Assembly: GCF_017948265.1 (NCBI RefSeq)
Contig: NZ_CP072852.1
Location: 1,240,001-1,304,000 of the forward strand
Reading direction: 5' to 3'
Source of the DNA: Rhodoferax sp. PAMC 29310
GTDB lineage: Bacteria > Pseudomonadota > Gammaproteobacteria > Burkholderiales > Burkholderiaceae_C
DNA: 64,000 nt
The notes under the pieces are model-generated. The model made no database searches. It was not told where the DNA came from and worked only from the letters and a program-made list of their open reading frames with translations. Positions 1-8,677 of the stretch are shown piece by piece. The translations under genes and the position numbers were made by a program. Numbering within the stretch: position 1 is the stretch's first letter; the number at the start of each line of letters is the position of its first letter.

Positions 1-1766
1 TTGAAGCCGACCACCGCCACCGCTTTGCCGGTGCCCACGTTCTTGGTATCAAAGGTCGCTGTCGCGTCGGTCTTGACCAGGGTGACGGTGTCACTGCTGT
101 AGGCCTTGTTGTCGCTGGTCGTGCCGCTGCCCACCGCTTCGGTGGTGAGTGCCGCAGCGCTGGTGTCGATGCTGGCCGTTTTCGTGGCGTCATAGACCTT
201 GGTGGAAGCACTCACGCCCGAGGCCGTGATGGCCTTCGGTGTGATGTTGGCCGTGGCGCTGCTGGCGTCGCTGATGCTGTAGTTGAGCGCATCCGCGCCG
301 CTGAGCTTGAAGCCGACCACCGCCACCGCTTTGCCGGTGCCCACGTTCTTGGTATCAAAGGTCGCTGTCGCGTCGGTCTTGACCAGGGTGACGGTGTCAC
401 TGCTGTAGGCCTTGTTGTCGCTGGTCGTGCCGCTGCCCACCGCTTCGGTGGTGAGTGCCGCAGCGCTGGTGTCGATGCTGGCCGTTTTCGTGGCGTCATA
501 GACCTTGGTGGAAGCACTCACGCCCGAGGCCGTGATGGCCTTCGGTGTGATGTTGGCCGTGGCGCTGCTGGCGTCGCTGATGCTGTAGTTGAGCGCATCC
601 GCGCCGCTGAGCTTGAAGCCGACCACCGCCACCGCTTTGCCGGTGCCCACGTTCTTGGTATCAAAGGTCGCTGTCGCGTCGGTCTTGACCAGGGTGACGG
701 TGTCACTGCTGTAGGCCTTGTTGTCGCTGGTCGTGCCGCTGCCCACCGCTTCGGTGGTGAGCGCCGCAGCGCTGGTGTCGATGCTGGCCGTTTTCGTGGC
801 GTCATAGACCTTGGTGGAAGCACTCACGCCCGAGGCCGTGATGGCCTTCTGTGTGATGTTGGCCGTGGCGCTGCTGGCGTCGCTGATGCTGTAGTTGAGC
901 GCATCCGCGCCGCTGAGCTTGAAGCCGACCACCGCCACCGCTTTGCCGGTGCCCACGTTCTTGGTATCAAAGGTCGCTGTCGCGTCGGTCTTGACCAGGG
1001 TGACGGTGTCACTGCTGTAGGCCTTGTTGTCGCTGGTCGTGCCGCTGCCCACCGCTTCGGTGGTGAGTGCCGCAGCGCTGGTGTCGATGCTGGCCGTTTT
1101 CGTGGCGTCATAGACCTTGGTGGAAGCACTCACGCCCGAGGCCGTGATGGCCTTCGGTGTGATGTTGGCCGTGGCGCTGCTGGCGTCGCTGATGCTGTAG
1201 TTGAGCGCATCCGCGCCGCTGAGCTTGAAGCCGACCACCGCCACCGCTTTGCCGGTGCCCACGTTCTTGGTATCAAAGGTCGCTGTCGCGTCGGTCTTGA
1301 CCAGGGTGACGGTGTCACTGCTGTAGGCCTTGTTGTCGCTGGTCGTGCCGCTGCCCACCGCTTCGGTGGTGAGCGCCGCAGCGCTGGTGTCGATGCTGGC
1401 CGTTTTCGTGGCGTCATAGACCTTGGTGGAAGCACTCACGCCCGAGGCCGTGATGGCCTTCTGTGTGATGTTGGCCGTGGCGCTGCTGGCGTCGCTGATG
1501 CTGTAGTTGAGCGCATCCGCGCCGCTGAGCTTGAAGCCGACCACCGCCACCGCTTTGCCGGTGCCCACGTTCTTGGTATCAAAGGTCGCTGTCGCGTCGG
1601 TCTTGACCAGGGTGACGGTGTCACTGCTGTAGGCCTTGTTGTCGCTGGTCGTGCCGCTGCCCACCGCTTCGGTGGTGAGTGCCGCAGCGCTGGTGTCGAT
1701 GCTGGCCGTTTTCGTGGCGTCATAGACCTTGGTGGAAGCACTCACGCCCGAGGCCGTGATGGCCTT
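1..1766 (-). repeat. 306-bp tandem repeats coding 102-aa YDG modules
   Basis: About 5.7 head-to-tail copies of a 306-bp unit (102 codons) lie in the 3' part of the adhesin and continue past position 1. Copies are almost identical. Two linked single-base variants distinguish them: G or T at 236, 542, 848, 1154 and 1460, and T or C at 147, 453, 759, 1065, 1371 and 1677. The T/C combination occurs at 1460/1371 and 848/759. The repeat therefore partly has a 612-bp dimer period, which points to recent duplication of a two-unit block. Confidence 0.95.
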
Positions 1767-4700
1767 GGCGGTGATACTGCCGCTTGCCGCGCTGGCATCG
1801 CTGATGGTGTAGTTGCCGGCGTCGGAACCGCTGAGCGTGTAGCCGGTGATGGTGAACGCCTTGCCGGTGCCCGCATTCTTGTCGGCAAAGGTGCCAGTGG
1901 CACCTGTCGTGACCAGCGCCACCATGTCACCCGTGTAGGCCTTGTTGTCGCTGGACATGCCGCTGCCTGCCGCCTCTTTAATCTTTAGCACCACAGCGCT
2001 GAGGTTGAGGGTGGCCGCCGTCGTGGCGTCGTAGACCTTGGTCGTTCCAGTCACGCCCGAGGCCGTGATGGCCTTCGGTGTGATGTCCGCCGTGGCGCTG
2101 CTGGCATCGCTGATGCTGTAGTTGCCGGCGCCGACGCCGCTGAGCGTGTAGCCAGTGACGGTAACCGCCTTGTCCCTGCCCACGTTCTTGTCGGCAAAGG
2201 TGGCGGCAGCCGCCGTCGTGACCAGTGTCACCGCGTCACCCGTGTAGGATTTTTTGTCCGTGCTGTTGCCAGCGCCCACCGCTTCGGTACTCAGCACCGC
2301 AGCGCTGGTGTCGATGCTGGCCGCCGTCGTGGCGTTGTACACCTTGTCGGCGGCGCTCACGCCAGTTGCCGTGATGGCCTTCGGCGTGATCGTGGCAACG
2401 TTGGTCGTCCCAATAGTCGCGTTGCCGCTGCCATCCACGGCCAGGTTATACGCCTGGGTAATCTTGTAATTTGTCAGGCTGGCGGTTCCGACGGTCGCCA
2501 CAGCGGACGTCACGTAATTGCTACCATTGGCACTGACGTTGGCGTTGTTGAGCACGGCGTTCAGGCCCGTGATCGTCTCGCCGTTGACCAGGCCATAGGT
2601 GCTGAAAGCGGTCGGAAGCAGGGTGGTGCTGCCGCTGTAAATGCCGGTCAGGCTAATGCCAAGGGGTGCTGGCATGATGACAGCTGAAATCAATCCGCCG
2701 CTCAGCGTGTAATTCGCTGCATTCCGGTCGGCCAGATAGAGGTTCGTGGACGCCCACTGGGCGTAGGTGCCAACATCCTTGCTTACAACATTGGCATAGC
2801 CGTTGAGCGTCACGATGTCACCCACAACAACACCTGAGCCCAGACGAAGTTCAAGGCCGGCATAAAAAGTTGAATTGCCGTTGTAGTACCTGCTACCGCT
2901 GACACCCAGCACGGTCAGGTTGGCCGGATTGATGGCCACGGTGTTGTAGATGCCACGGGACAACAAAGACGGCAGCACATAGTTGCCGGCCAGGCCCGGC
3001 GTCCCCAACGTTCCGTCGGCAAGGGTCAAAACCCCGATAGAAGTCAGGTAATTGGTGCTGTTGTCTGCGACAACTGCTGAAGACGCCGTTGCGGTTCCAC
3101 TACCGGACCAGGAAAGCGTTTCGCCGTTGACACCCGACACCGTGATTTGACTGCCGGCAAGGCTCGCACTGCCGTTGTAGACTTTTACCGCGCTCAGCGA
3201 GGCCGTTGCCGGGTTGATCTGGCCAGCGCCAGTTGCCGTACTGGCAACCTGATAGCCGTAGACCTTGACCACCGAGGAGTCGATAACTTTGGTCGCACCG
3301 ATGGCACTGCTGCTAACGGTCGCCGTGACCGTTGTTGCATCAACATTCTGGCTGTTGTAAGCCCCCGTGGTCGGCAGGTTCGCGTTGACGAGCGACACGC
3401 TGTCACCGCCCACCGCTCCAGCCTGCACGGCGAAATCGCCGGGCACCAGGGTCGCCAAGGCGTTGCCGTTGTAGGTCTTGCTCACCGGGGTGGCAATTTG
3501 CAGCGTGACCGTGGGCGACACAGACAGCAGGTAAGCATTACCCGCTTCGGCCGGTGTGCTGGCGCCATAGCTGGCGCCGTACTGCTTGAAGCTGTAGGCC
3601 AGCGCACCGATGGTGTCGCCAGCGGTGTTGTCATAAGGTGTGGCATTGGTGCTCCACACGCGCCAGACTTTGCCGGCGCCAGCCTGGAGCGCGGAGGCCC
3701 CTGCGTTGTTGACAAACTGTTTAGCGGAAATGTCGATGCTGCCACTGACGTTCAGGGCCTTTTCCAGCGTCACGACGCCACCGCTTGTGTCCGCCAAGGC
3801 GACATAGTTGTGGATTGGATTGGCGTTGTCTCCCGTCAGCGTCGAAAATCCGCCATTCACAAGCGCGTTGTGGGTGATCTTGCCCGAGGCACTGGCACCC
3901 CGGGTGTTGACAGTCAAATTCTGGCTACCGCCCAAATTGCCATTAAAAACCACGTCACCGCCATGGGTGGCAAGGGTGCGGGCGCCGCCGTACAAATTAG
4001 CGTTCCCTGTGTAATTGGTGCCCGCGTACGGGCCGCCGAAAGTCAATCCGAGCGCCGCGTTGGTGGAAGAAATATCGGCGCCCAAGCCGACCAGGGGCGC
4101 ATAGAGACCCAAAACTGCCGCGCGCGCACCATCGTAGGTCAATTGGCTTTTCAGATCAATGTACTGATTGGCCTGAAGGTTTACGTTGGACGATTGCAGC
4201 GCGGTGTTCAGGGTCGCTGTGCTGATCTGCGACGTGCCGCCCCCTGCGCCAGGAATGCCAGCACCGCCAGCGGCGACGATTTGCAGAATATCCGGATCAA
4301 TCAGCCAAGTGCCAGTTTTGCCGGCGGTAGCCAGTGTCGTTACGTGCACATCGCTGCCAATATTAACGAGGCTGGCTGAGGTCTCAATAAATCCCCCATC
4401 TTTTCCGTTAGGCGCGCTGGCATCGAGCGTGCCGCCCACATTCAATGTGCCGGTGGTCATGTCTGCTATTAGGCGGATTTCACCCTTCTCGCCCGTAGCC
4501 AATGTGTGCGCACGGATCACGCCGGTGTTGTTGATGACCGCGCTGGTCAGCGCATCAACCGCACGCGCGGTCAGATAAACGGTACCGCCGTCGGCGTCAA
4601 TGGCGCCGCCGTTCGCTACCTGCGCATCGAGTGCACCTTTGTTGACCACCAGTTTGACCGGGCCGCCCAGGTCCAATGTCACGTCGCTGGCAGCAGCCAA

Positions 4701-5390
4701 TTGCACGCTGCCGCCAGTGGCGCTGAGCGTGCCGTCGTTGCTGATTTTGGCCGCAATCAACGCAATACTGCCACCCGTGCTGCCATTGCCAACGGCAGTA
4801 ATGTTGCCCTGGTTGACCACGGCGTTGCTGCTTGAACCACTAAGCTTATAGTTGCCGGCCATGAAATCGGCCGTACTCATGTTCAGGGTGGAGGCCACGA
4901 TGCCACCCACATTGACCTGGGCCGTGGGCGTGAACAGCACGCCGTTGGGGTTGAGAAGGAAGACTTGGCCATTGGCGTTGATGGCGCCCTGAATCACCGA
5001 GACGTCAGTTCCCAGCACCCGATTCAGCGCGACGGCGCTGGCACTGGGCTGCACGAAGTTGACCGTATTGCCCTTGCCAATGTTGAAACTTTGCCAGTCT
5101 GCGGCTAGTTTCGCGGTGTTTTGGGTGATGGTCATGGTGGTGCCACTGGTGGCAATGTTGCCACTGCCTCCAATAATATTCCCCCCGGTGGGCAAACTTT
5201 GCGCCCAACTTGCGGGCACCGCCGCAGCAAGCGCAGCCGCGCCGATAAAGGCAGCACTGCGACGTTGCAGGCGACTGCTGGACTTGGTTTTACCACCTGA
5301 TGACGCGGTTTCTGCCACCGCCTGCCAGGCCGCAGTGGCTGCGTTCCAAACCACCCGAAAACACCGATTCATTGTTGCGTGTCCGTTCAT
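1..5390 (-). CDS. Two-partner-secretion (FhaB/TpsA-like) adhesin with YDG/MBG repeats, partial
   Basis: One open frame runs from an ATG at 5390 to the left edge (at least 1796 residues), so the C-terminus lies outside the window. The N-terminus is an extended signal peptide region (MNRCFRVVWNAATAAW) followed by a hydrophobic Ala-rich core and a likely cleavage at WAQ. A haemagglutination-activity (TPS) domain follows, with the hallmark NPNG in QVFLLNPNGVLF. Further in are Ser/Thr/Gly-rich beta-helical stretches, then MBG/YDG-type modules carrying KVYDATT-like motifs, ending in near-identical 102-residue repeats. Such proteins are exported by a TpsB partner and act as surface adhesins; no TpsB is visible here. 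The ATG at 5390 has a good AGGA ribosome site, while canonical ESPR alignment favours the ATG at 5372. Family call is firm; ligand is unknown. Confidence 0.9.
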   Translation of the reverse strand, partial: MNGHATMNRCFRVVWNAATAAWQAVAETASSGGKTKSSSRLQRRSAAFIGAAALAAAVPASWAQSLPTGGNIIGGSGNIATSGTTMTITQNTAKLAADWQSFNIGKGNTVNFVQPSASAVALNRVLGTDVSVIQGAINANGQVFLLNPNGVLFTPTAQVNVGGIVASTLNMSTADFMAGNYKLSGSSSNAVVNQGNITAVGNGSTGGSIALIAAKISNDGTLSATGGSVQLAAASDVTLDLGGPVKLVVNKGALDAQVANGGAIDADGGTVYLTARAVDALTSAVINNTGVIRAHTLATGEKGEIRLIADMTTGTLNVGGTLDASAPNGKDGGFIETSASLVNIGSDVHVTTLATAGKTGTWLIDPDILQIVAAGGAGIPGAGGGTSQISTATLNTALQSSNVNLQANQYIDLKSQLTYDGARAAVLGLYAPLVGLGADISSTNAALGLTFGGPYAGTNYTGNANLYGGARTLATHGGDVVFNGNLGGSQNLTVNTRGASASGKITHNALVNGGFSTLTGDNANPIHNYVALADTSGGVVTLEKALNVSGSIDISAKQFVNNAGASALQAGAGKVWRVWSTNATPYDNTAGDTIGALAYSFKQYGASYGASTPAEAGNAYLLSVSPTVTLQIATPVSKTYNGNALATLVPGDFAVQAGAVGGDSVSLVNANLPTTGAYNSQNVDATTVTATVSSSAIGATKVIDSSVVKVYGYQVASTATGAGQINPATASLSAVKVYNGSASLAGSQITVSGVNGETLSWSGSGTATASSAVVADNSTNYLTSIGVLTLADGTLGTPGLAGNYVLPSLLSRGIYNTVAINPANLTVLGVSGSRYYNGNSTFYAGLELRLGSGVVVGDIVTLNGYANVVSKDVGTYAQWASTNLYLADRNAANYTLSGGLISAVIMPAPLGISLTGIYSGSTTLLPTAFSTYGLVNGETITGLNAVLNNANVSANGSNYVTSAVATVGTASLTNYKITQAYNLAVDGSGNATIGTTNVATITPKAITATGVSAADKVYNATTAASIDTSAAVLSTEAVGAGNSTDKKSYTGDAVTLVTTAAAATFADKNVGRDKAVTVTGYTLSGVGAGNYSISDASSATADITPKAITASGVTGTTKVYDATTAATLNLSAVVLKIKEAAGSGMSSDNKAYTGDMVALVTTGATGTFADKNAGTGKAFTITGYTLSGSDAGNYTISDASAASGSITAKAITASGVSASTKVYDATKTASIDTSAAALTTEAVGSGTTSDNKAYSSDTVTLVKTDATATFDTKNVGTGKAVAVVGFKLSGADALNYSISDASSATANITQKAITASGVSASTKVYDATKTASIDTSAAALTTEAVGSGTTSDNKAYSSDTVTLVKTDATATFDTKNVGTGKAVAVVGFKLSGADALNYSISDASSATANITPKAITASGVSASTKVYDATKTASIDTSAAALTTEAVGSGTTSDNKAYSSDTVTLVKTDATATFDTKNVGTGKAVAVVGFKLSGADALNYSISDASSATANITQKAITASGVSASTKVYDATKTASIDTSAAALTTEAVGSGTTSDNKAYSSDTVTLVKTDATATFDTKNVGTGKAVAVVGFKLSGADALNYSISDASSATANITPKAITASGVSASTKVYDATKTASIDTSAAALTTEAVGSGTTSDNKAYSSDTVTLVKTDATATFDTKNVGTGKAVAVVGFKLSGADALNYSISDASSATANITPKAITASGVSASTKVYDATKTASIDTSAAALTTEAVGSGTTSDNKAYSSDTVTLVKTDATATFDTKNVGTGKAVAVVGF

Positions 5391-5753
5391 ACGAGTTCCT
5401 TTTTCTTACGAATTCTGATCAATTTGATATGCGCTGGCCTACTGCAAAAATCAAAAAACACTTTTTTTGCAAAATTAACCGTTTATTCTAATTAAAATTA
5501 GATGAAATGACGTTAATCAATTAAATCATTTTTTACATTGGTCATTTTCCGTATTTTGTACTTTATAAAGTGCCAGAAGCCAAAAACACACATTTTTTAG
5601 GCTGACTACTTCGCGGCCGAATTCGCCAGCTGATTGGTAGCCGGACGACACAAGACATGCGTACATGCAGTGTGTTGACGTTGACCAAAAACTGACCCAG
5701 GTGTTTTACTGGCGCTGCCTTATTTGTAGATCGGAGCAAAAAAGCTGATCCCC
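5391..5753. promoter_or_regulatory. AT-rich leader upstream of the adhesin, plus putative IS21-like end
   Basis: The stretch holds no convincing gene. Positions 5440-5570 are very AT-rich and lie directly upstream of the adhesin start, so its promoter is expected here, although I could not pick a confident -35/-10 pair. From about 5671 the sequence (TGTTGACGTTGACC and following) looks like the left end of an IS21-type element belonging to the fragment that follows. Confidence 0.35.
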
Positions 5754-5980
5754 ATGGAAATGCTGGGAGAAATAAAGCGGATGTATTCACGCGACGCGAA
5801 GTCGCTGCGTGAGGTTGCAGAGAAAATGGGCCTATCGCTCACAGGATGTGTAAATGGGTGCGCGAGCCTAAAAAGGCGGCCCAGCCGACCTATCTGCGCA
5901 AAGAGATGCCGACCAAACTCACAGCCTACTTCGAGACACTGACACTGGCTCTCAATGCGGTTGCCCAGACACCATCGTAG
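5754..5980 (+). pseudogene. Fragment of IS21-family transposase (IstA-like), frameshifted
   Basis: The frame from ATG 5754 encodes MEMLGEIKRMYSRDAKSLRE, then an HTH-like AEKMGLSLT segment, resembling the N-terminal helix-turn-helix of IstA. The match then jumps to another frame (CKWVREPKKAAQPTYLRKEM and on) and ends at a TAG at 5978-5980. A frameshift near 5845 and loss of the whole DDE domain and of istB make it a dead remnant. Family assignment is by recognition of the conserved HTH/VRKWxREP pattern, not by alignment. Confidence 0.6.
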
Positions 5981-6022
5981 CCAAGCATGAACGATTGCCT
6001 GACTGCGGCCATATAAGTTACG

Positions 6023-6116
6023 ACTGGCAGCGGTGGTGTTCTTCAACGTGCTGACCAACCCGCAATTGCTGGCAACAACCGAAGCCGTTGTTACCCGAGC
6101 TCCGTGAGCGGCTGTC
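6023..6116 (+). pseudogene. Fragment of IS4-like transposase
   Basis: A short stretch reads AAVVFFNVLTNPQLLATTEA and, after a one-frame shift, LLPELRERL. This resembles the conserved N-terminal part of IS4-type transposases (FFxLLTxPxLLxxVExLLPxHRERLFPP). Nothing else of the element is recognisable. It abuts the IS21-like remnant, so 5.67-6.12 kb is a small graveyard of insertion sequences. Confidence 0.45.
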
Positions 6117-6280
6117 AGGTGGGTCAATATTCAATAAGCGCCTGCGCCGACAGTCCTGATGTGCAAACATTGGGACACAACTGTTTTAAAATTAAGCCCT
6201 TGAAAAAATCAACCTATTCGTTTAAATTATGATAAAAATAACGAAAAAAATATTTACCTCGTTGCATAAAGGAATTATTT

Positions 6281-6931
6281 GTGGTGAAAACTCAAATTGG
6301 AATTGGCGAGGCCTCAAAAAAGATGGGTTTGTCAAGGACATCAATCCAGAAATTGGTGGACTCTGGGCAACTCATCGCAGTCAAAACTGTCGGGGGTCAT
6401 CGGCGAATATTGCAAAGTTCACTGGACCAACTTGACGAAAAAATGGGGCCCAAAGCCATGCAGAGGTTGGCTGCATCGGACATGAATGCAGGTAACCTGG
6501 AACAGGGGTCAAGACCCAGCCATGCAAACGTATCCGAGCTGGCCGTTCTTATCGCTGAAGATGATGCTGTCGTGTCAACCTCTATCACCGCGTCCTTGTC
6601 CAAGCTTTACCCATCGATCAAATTTGTCGTGACGGAGGATGGTCTAGATGCGGTGCTCAATCTTGAACGAAATCGACCTCACATTTTGATCACCGACTTG
6701 AAAATGACACCCTTTGACGGTTTTAGTCTCATTCAAAGAGTCGCCAACCGCGCGGAGTACCAGTCCATATCAATCGTCGTGATATCAAGCATGAGCGAAG
6801 AAGAAATAGAACAGCGCGGTGGACTGCCTGACAATGTGCTTTTTTATCCAAAGCCGCTGAACATGGAGCGTTTGAAGGGATTTTTTGACGCCCACATGCA
6901 ACTACTTAAACAGCAATTCCTGCCCGCTTGA
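6281..6931 (+). CDS. Excisionase-type HTH fused to receiver domain (response regulator)
   Basis: A 216-residue protein. Residues 5-50 form a MerR/excisionase-like winged HTH (IGEASKKMGLSRTSIQKLV, then VKTVGGHRRIL), which binds DNA. Residues 87-205 are a receiver domain with acidic pair EDD (93-95), phospho-acceptor D139 in ILITDLKM, S170 and K191 in YPKPL. It uses a GTG start at 6281 preceded by AAAGGA with a 7-base spacer. The HPt gene follows after one base, so the two are probably cotranscribed and may belong to one phosphorelay. HTH at the N-terminus and REC at the C-terminus is the reverse of the usual regulator layout. The C-terminal GGLP...KP pattern is shared with the regulator at 16552-17013, suggesting paralogy. 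Confidence 0.85.
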   Translation: MVKTQIGIGEASKKMGLSRTSIQKLVDSGQLIAVKTVGGHRRILQSSLDQLDEKMGPKAMQRLAASDMNAGNLEQGSRPSHANVSELAVLIAEDDAVVSTSITASLSKLYPSIKFVVTEDGLDAVLNLERNRPHILITDLKMTPFDGFSLIQRVANRAEYQSISIVVISSMSEEEIEQRGGLPDNVLFYPKPLNMERLKGFFDAHMQLLKQQFLPA

Positions 6932-6932
6932 G

Positions 6933-7283
6933 ATGAGCAGTCAAATTGACTTACCGCTGTTTAATCGAACAACAGGAGAAATTGATATCCTGGCGGCGGT
7001 GAGCATACCGTTTTTAACTCAATTGGTGCCGTGGCGCCAAGCCATGCACCAACATACAGAGACGTTTAACGTCAGTCAACTGACCAATCTGGTGCACAAA
7101 ATGAAAGGCAGTTGCTATGTGGTAGCGGCAATGAATGTGGCAGCTGAATTCGAACAGGCAGAAAATGGTCTGACTCAAATGACCCAAGCTGACTGGCACC
7201 CTGTCTACCAGAGGCTGCTCGCGTTGACCCAGGAACTTGAGGTGGAACTCATTTCCATTATTTCTCGACACGGGCAAGGTTAA
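6933..7283 (+). CDS. HPt-domain phosphotransfer protein
   Basis: This 116-residue protein starts at ATG 6933, one base after the preceding stop, and is translationally coupled to the HTH-REC gene. The segment LVHKMKGSCYVVAA matches the HPt signature HxxKGS, with H55 as the likely phospho-accepting histidine. HPt proteins shuttle phosphate between receiver domains in multistep phosphorelays. The partner is probably the upstream regulator or one of the kinases at 10-16 kb. Its stop codon overlaps the stop of the convergent gene at 7280-7666. Confidence 0.75.
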   Translation: MSSQIDLPLFNRTTGEIDILAAVSIPFLTQLVPWRQAMHQHTETFNVSQLTNLVHKMKGSCYVVAAMNVAAEFEQAENGLTQMTQADWHPVYQRLLALTQELEVELISIISRHGQG

Positions 7284-7666
7284 CGACCTAGCTGATCATT
7301 TGGCGGCATCCAGCAAGGTTTGCAGTTCGACCACGAATTGAAGTGCGCCATCTGCCGCTGTTCGCGCACCACAGGCAAAACAAAAGCCAGTTTTTCATCC
7401 CGCAACTTAGCCTGTGCAGGGCTGTGTTGATTGCGCAAAGCCACTACGGTGCTCAGCGCTTGATGAATAGGTTCGATCGAAATTCCATTTCGGATGTAAA
7501 TCATTCCGAATATAAGATCTGACAACGGTGGGGTAGTGATCACGCCATCAGCAATCATGGCGGCGACAAAGTTAAGAGACTCCTTGGGGATTGCGTCTAT
7601 TCGGGATTGCAGTTCTCGAAGTATTGGGTGCGCATCTTTACCAAAACGTAACTCTGAGTTAGTCAT
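7280..7666 (-). CDS. Hypothetical protein coupled to the HD-GYP gene
   Basis: A 128-residue frame from ATG 7666, which overlaps the last 8 bases of the HD-GYP coding region. It has no domain I recognise: a mostly helical sequence with a short central hydrophobic part (LSDLIFGMIYIRNGISI) and a Trp/Cys-containing tail. The ATG sits inside the upstream gene and depends on coupling for translation. Because the upstream REC-HD-GYP gene is broken by an IS, expression may be reduced by polarity. Its stop overlaps the stop of the convergent HPt gene in the palindrome GTTAAC. Confidence 0.6.
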   Translation of the reverse strand: MTNSELRFGKDAHPILRELQSRIDAIPKESLNFVAAMIADGVITTPPLSDLIFGMIYIRNGISIEPIHQALSTVVALRNQHSPAQAKLRDEKLAFVLPVVREQRQMAHFNSWSNCKPCWMPPNDQLGR

Positions 7667-8351
7667 CGACCGCCTCCATGGATAGCGCCGCACTGTCGAC
7701 TTGTTCTTGCATGGCACCATCAGCGTCGGGAAATTGGCGAGAGATCGCCTTGAATTCATCAAGTATCGATAAAAAAGCATCGACGATATCTGGATCAAAG
7801 TGGTGACCTTTCGTCATGATGATGTCGACCGCTCTTAGGTGAGGCATGCCAGGCTTGTAAACGCGTCGACTAATGATCGTATCGTACACGTCAGCTACGG
7901 CCATCAGCAGAGCGGGTATAGGAATTTCATCACCAACCAGACCCTGAGGGTAGCCTGAACCATCCCATTTCTCGTGGTGTGAGTAGGCAATTTGTTTGGC
8001 GATAGTTAAAAAATCCAATCCATGCTCTAGCAGTCGTTCTGCGTATTGAATTGCATCTCGACCTAGAGTTGTGTGGGTCTTCATGATCTCCATTTCACTA
8101 GCATCGAAACTCCCGGGCTTGAGCAGTATTCTGTCGGGAATTCCCACTTTTCCGATATCATGCAATGGCGCAGATTTGAACAAGATCTCGATGTTTCGGT
8201 TAGTCAGGAAATGACTAAACCGAGGATGCGTTTGCAGCGCCATGCTCAACGCGAGCACGTAATGCTGCGTTCTACAAATATGGTTGCCAGTTTCGGAATC
8301 TCGTGTTTTAGCGAGCGCTGTCATGACCAGGTAATCCCCCCGATAAACCAA
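7659..8351 (-). pseudogene. HD-GYP domain, 3' half of an IS-interrupted REC-HD-GYP gene
   Basis: The sequence encodes a full HD-GYP c-di-GMP phosphodiesterase domain: TRDSETGNH, HDIGKVGIPD (the HD pair), HHEKWDGSGYP (HHE and GYP), and VADVYDTI. The apparent first 7 residues come from the right inverted repeat of the inserted IS, so this is not the native start. The native N-terminus is the receiver half at 9520-10018. Removing 8330-9519 restores an in-frame gene of 389 residues reading QDASI-M-VMTALAKTRD, which fits the canonical linker of RpfG-type proteins. An HD-GYP fragment could still be made if initiated inside the IS end, but regulation by REC would be lost. Confidence 0.85.
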
Positions 8352-8390
8352 CGGCGTCAGAAGTAGAATTTTCTTAGAAAGAAGTTCTGC

Positions 8391-8657
8391 ATGAAGAGAT
8401 CAAGATTTACGGACAGCCAGATCATGGAGGCGCTCAAGCGCGTTGAATCTGGATTGCCGGTGCCGGAGTTGTGCCGCGACCTGAGCATCAGCTCCGCCAC
8501 GTTTTACAAATGGCGAGCCAAGTACGGCGGCATGGACACCTCCATGATGACCCGCATGAAAGAGCTTGAAGAAGAGAACCGGCGTCTGAAGAAACTGTAT
8601 GTCGAAGCCCAACTCAAGGCCGACATCGTGGCCGAGGCACTCGCAAAAAAGTGGTGA
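8391..8657 (+). CDS. IS3-family transposase OrfA
   Basis: An 88-residue protein with an N-terminal helix-turn-helix (RFTDSQIMEALKRVESG ... ISSATFYKWRAKYGG) followed by a leucine-zipper-like coiled coil (MKELEEENRRLKKLYVEAQL). This is the DNA-binding half of IS3-type transposases. A slippery AAAAAAG at 8645-8651 near the end would permit -1 frameshifting into orfB, giving ...KKVVRPFQRRE. Length and sequence are typical of intact OrfA. Confidence 0.9.
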   Translation: MKRSRFTDSQIMEALKRVESGLPVPELCRDLSISSATFYKWRAKYGGMDTSMMTRMKELEEENRRLKKLYVEAQLKADIVAEALAKKW

Positions 8658-8677
8658 GGCCATTTCAAAGACGTGAG

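Noticed and set aside
1..1766. Regular repeats considered as a CRISPR array
   Set aside because: The unit is 306 bp, fully coding and contiguous, with no short repeat-spacer pattern and no cas genes.
212..1930. Series of 101-residue minus-strand frames rich in Pro, Arg and Thr
   Set aside because: They are alternative frames of the 306-bp adhesin repeats; the real frame on the same strand continues through them from 5390.
3147..4379. 410-residue plus-strand open frame
   Set aside because: Antisense to the adhesin, with composition typical of a shadow frame (Arg, Gly, Val, Ala) and no motif or ribosome site.
8073..8366. Plus-strand frame opposite the HD-GYP gene
   Set aside because: Shadow of a gene with complete HD-GYP motifs on the other strand.
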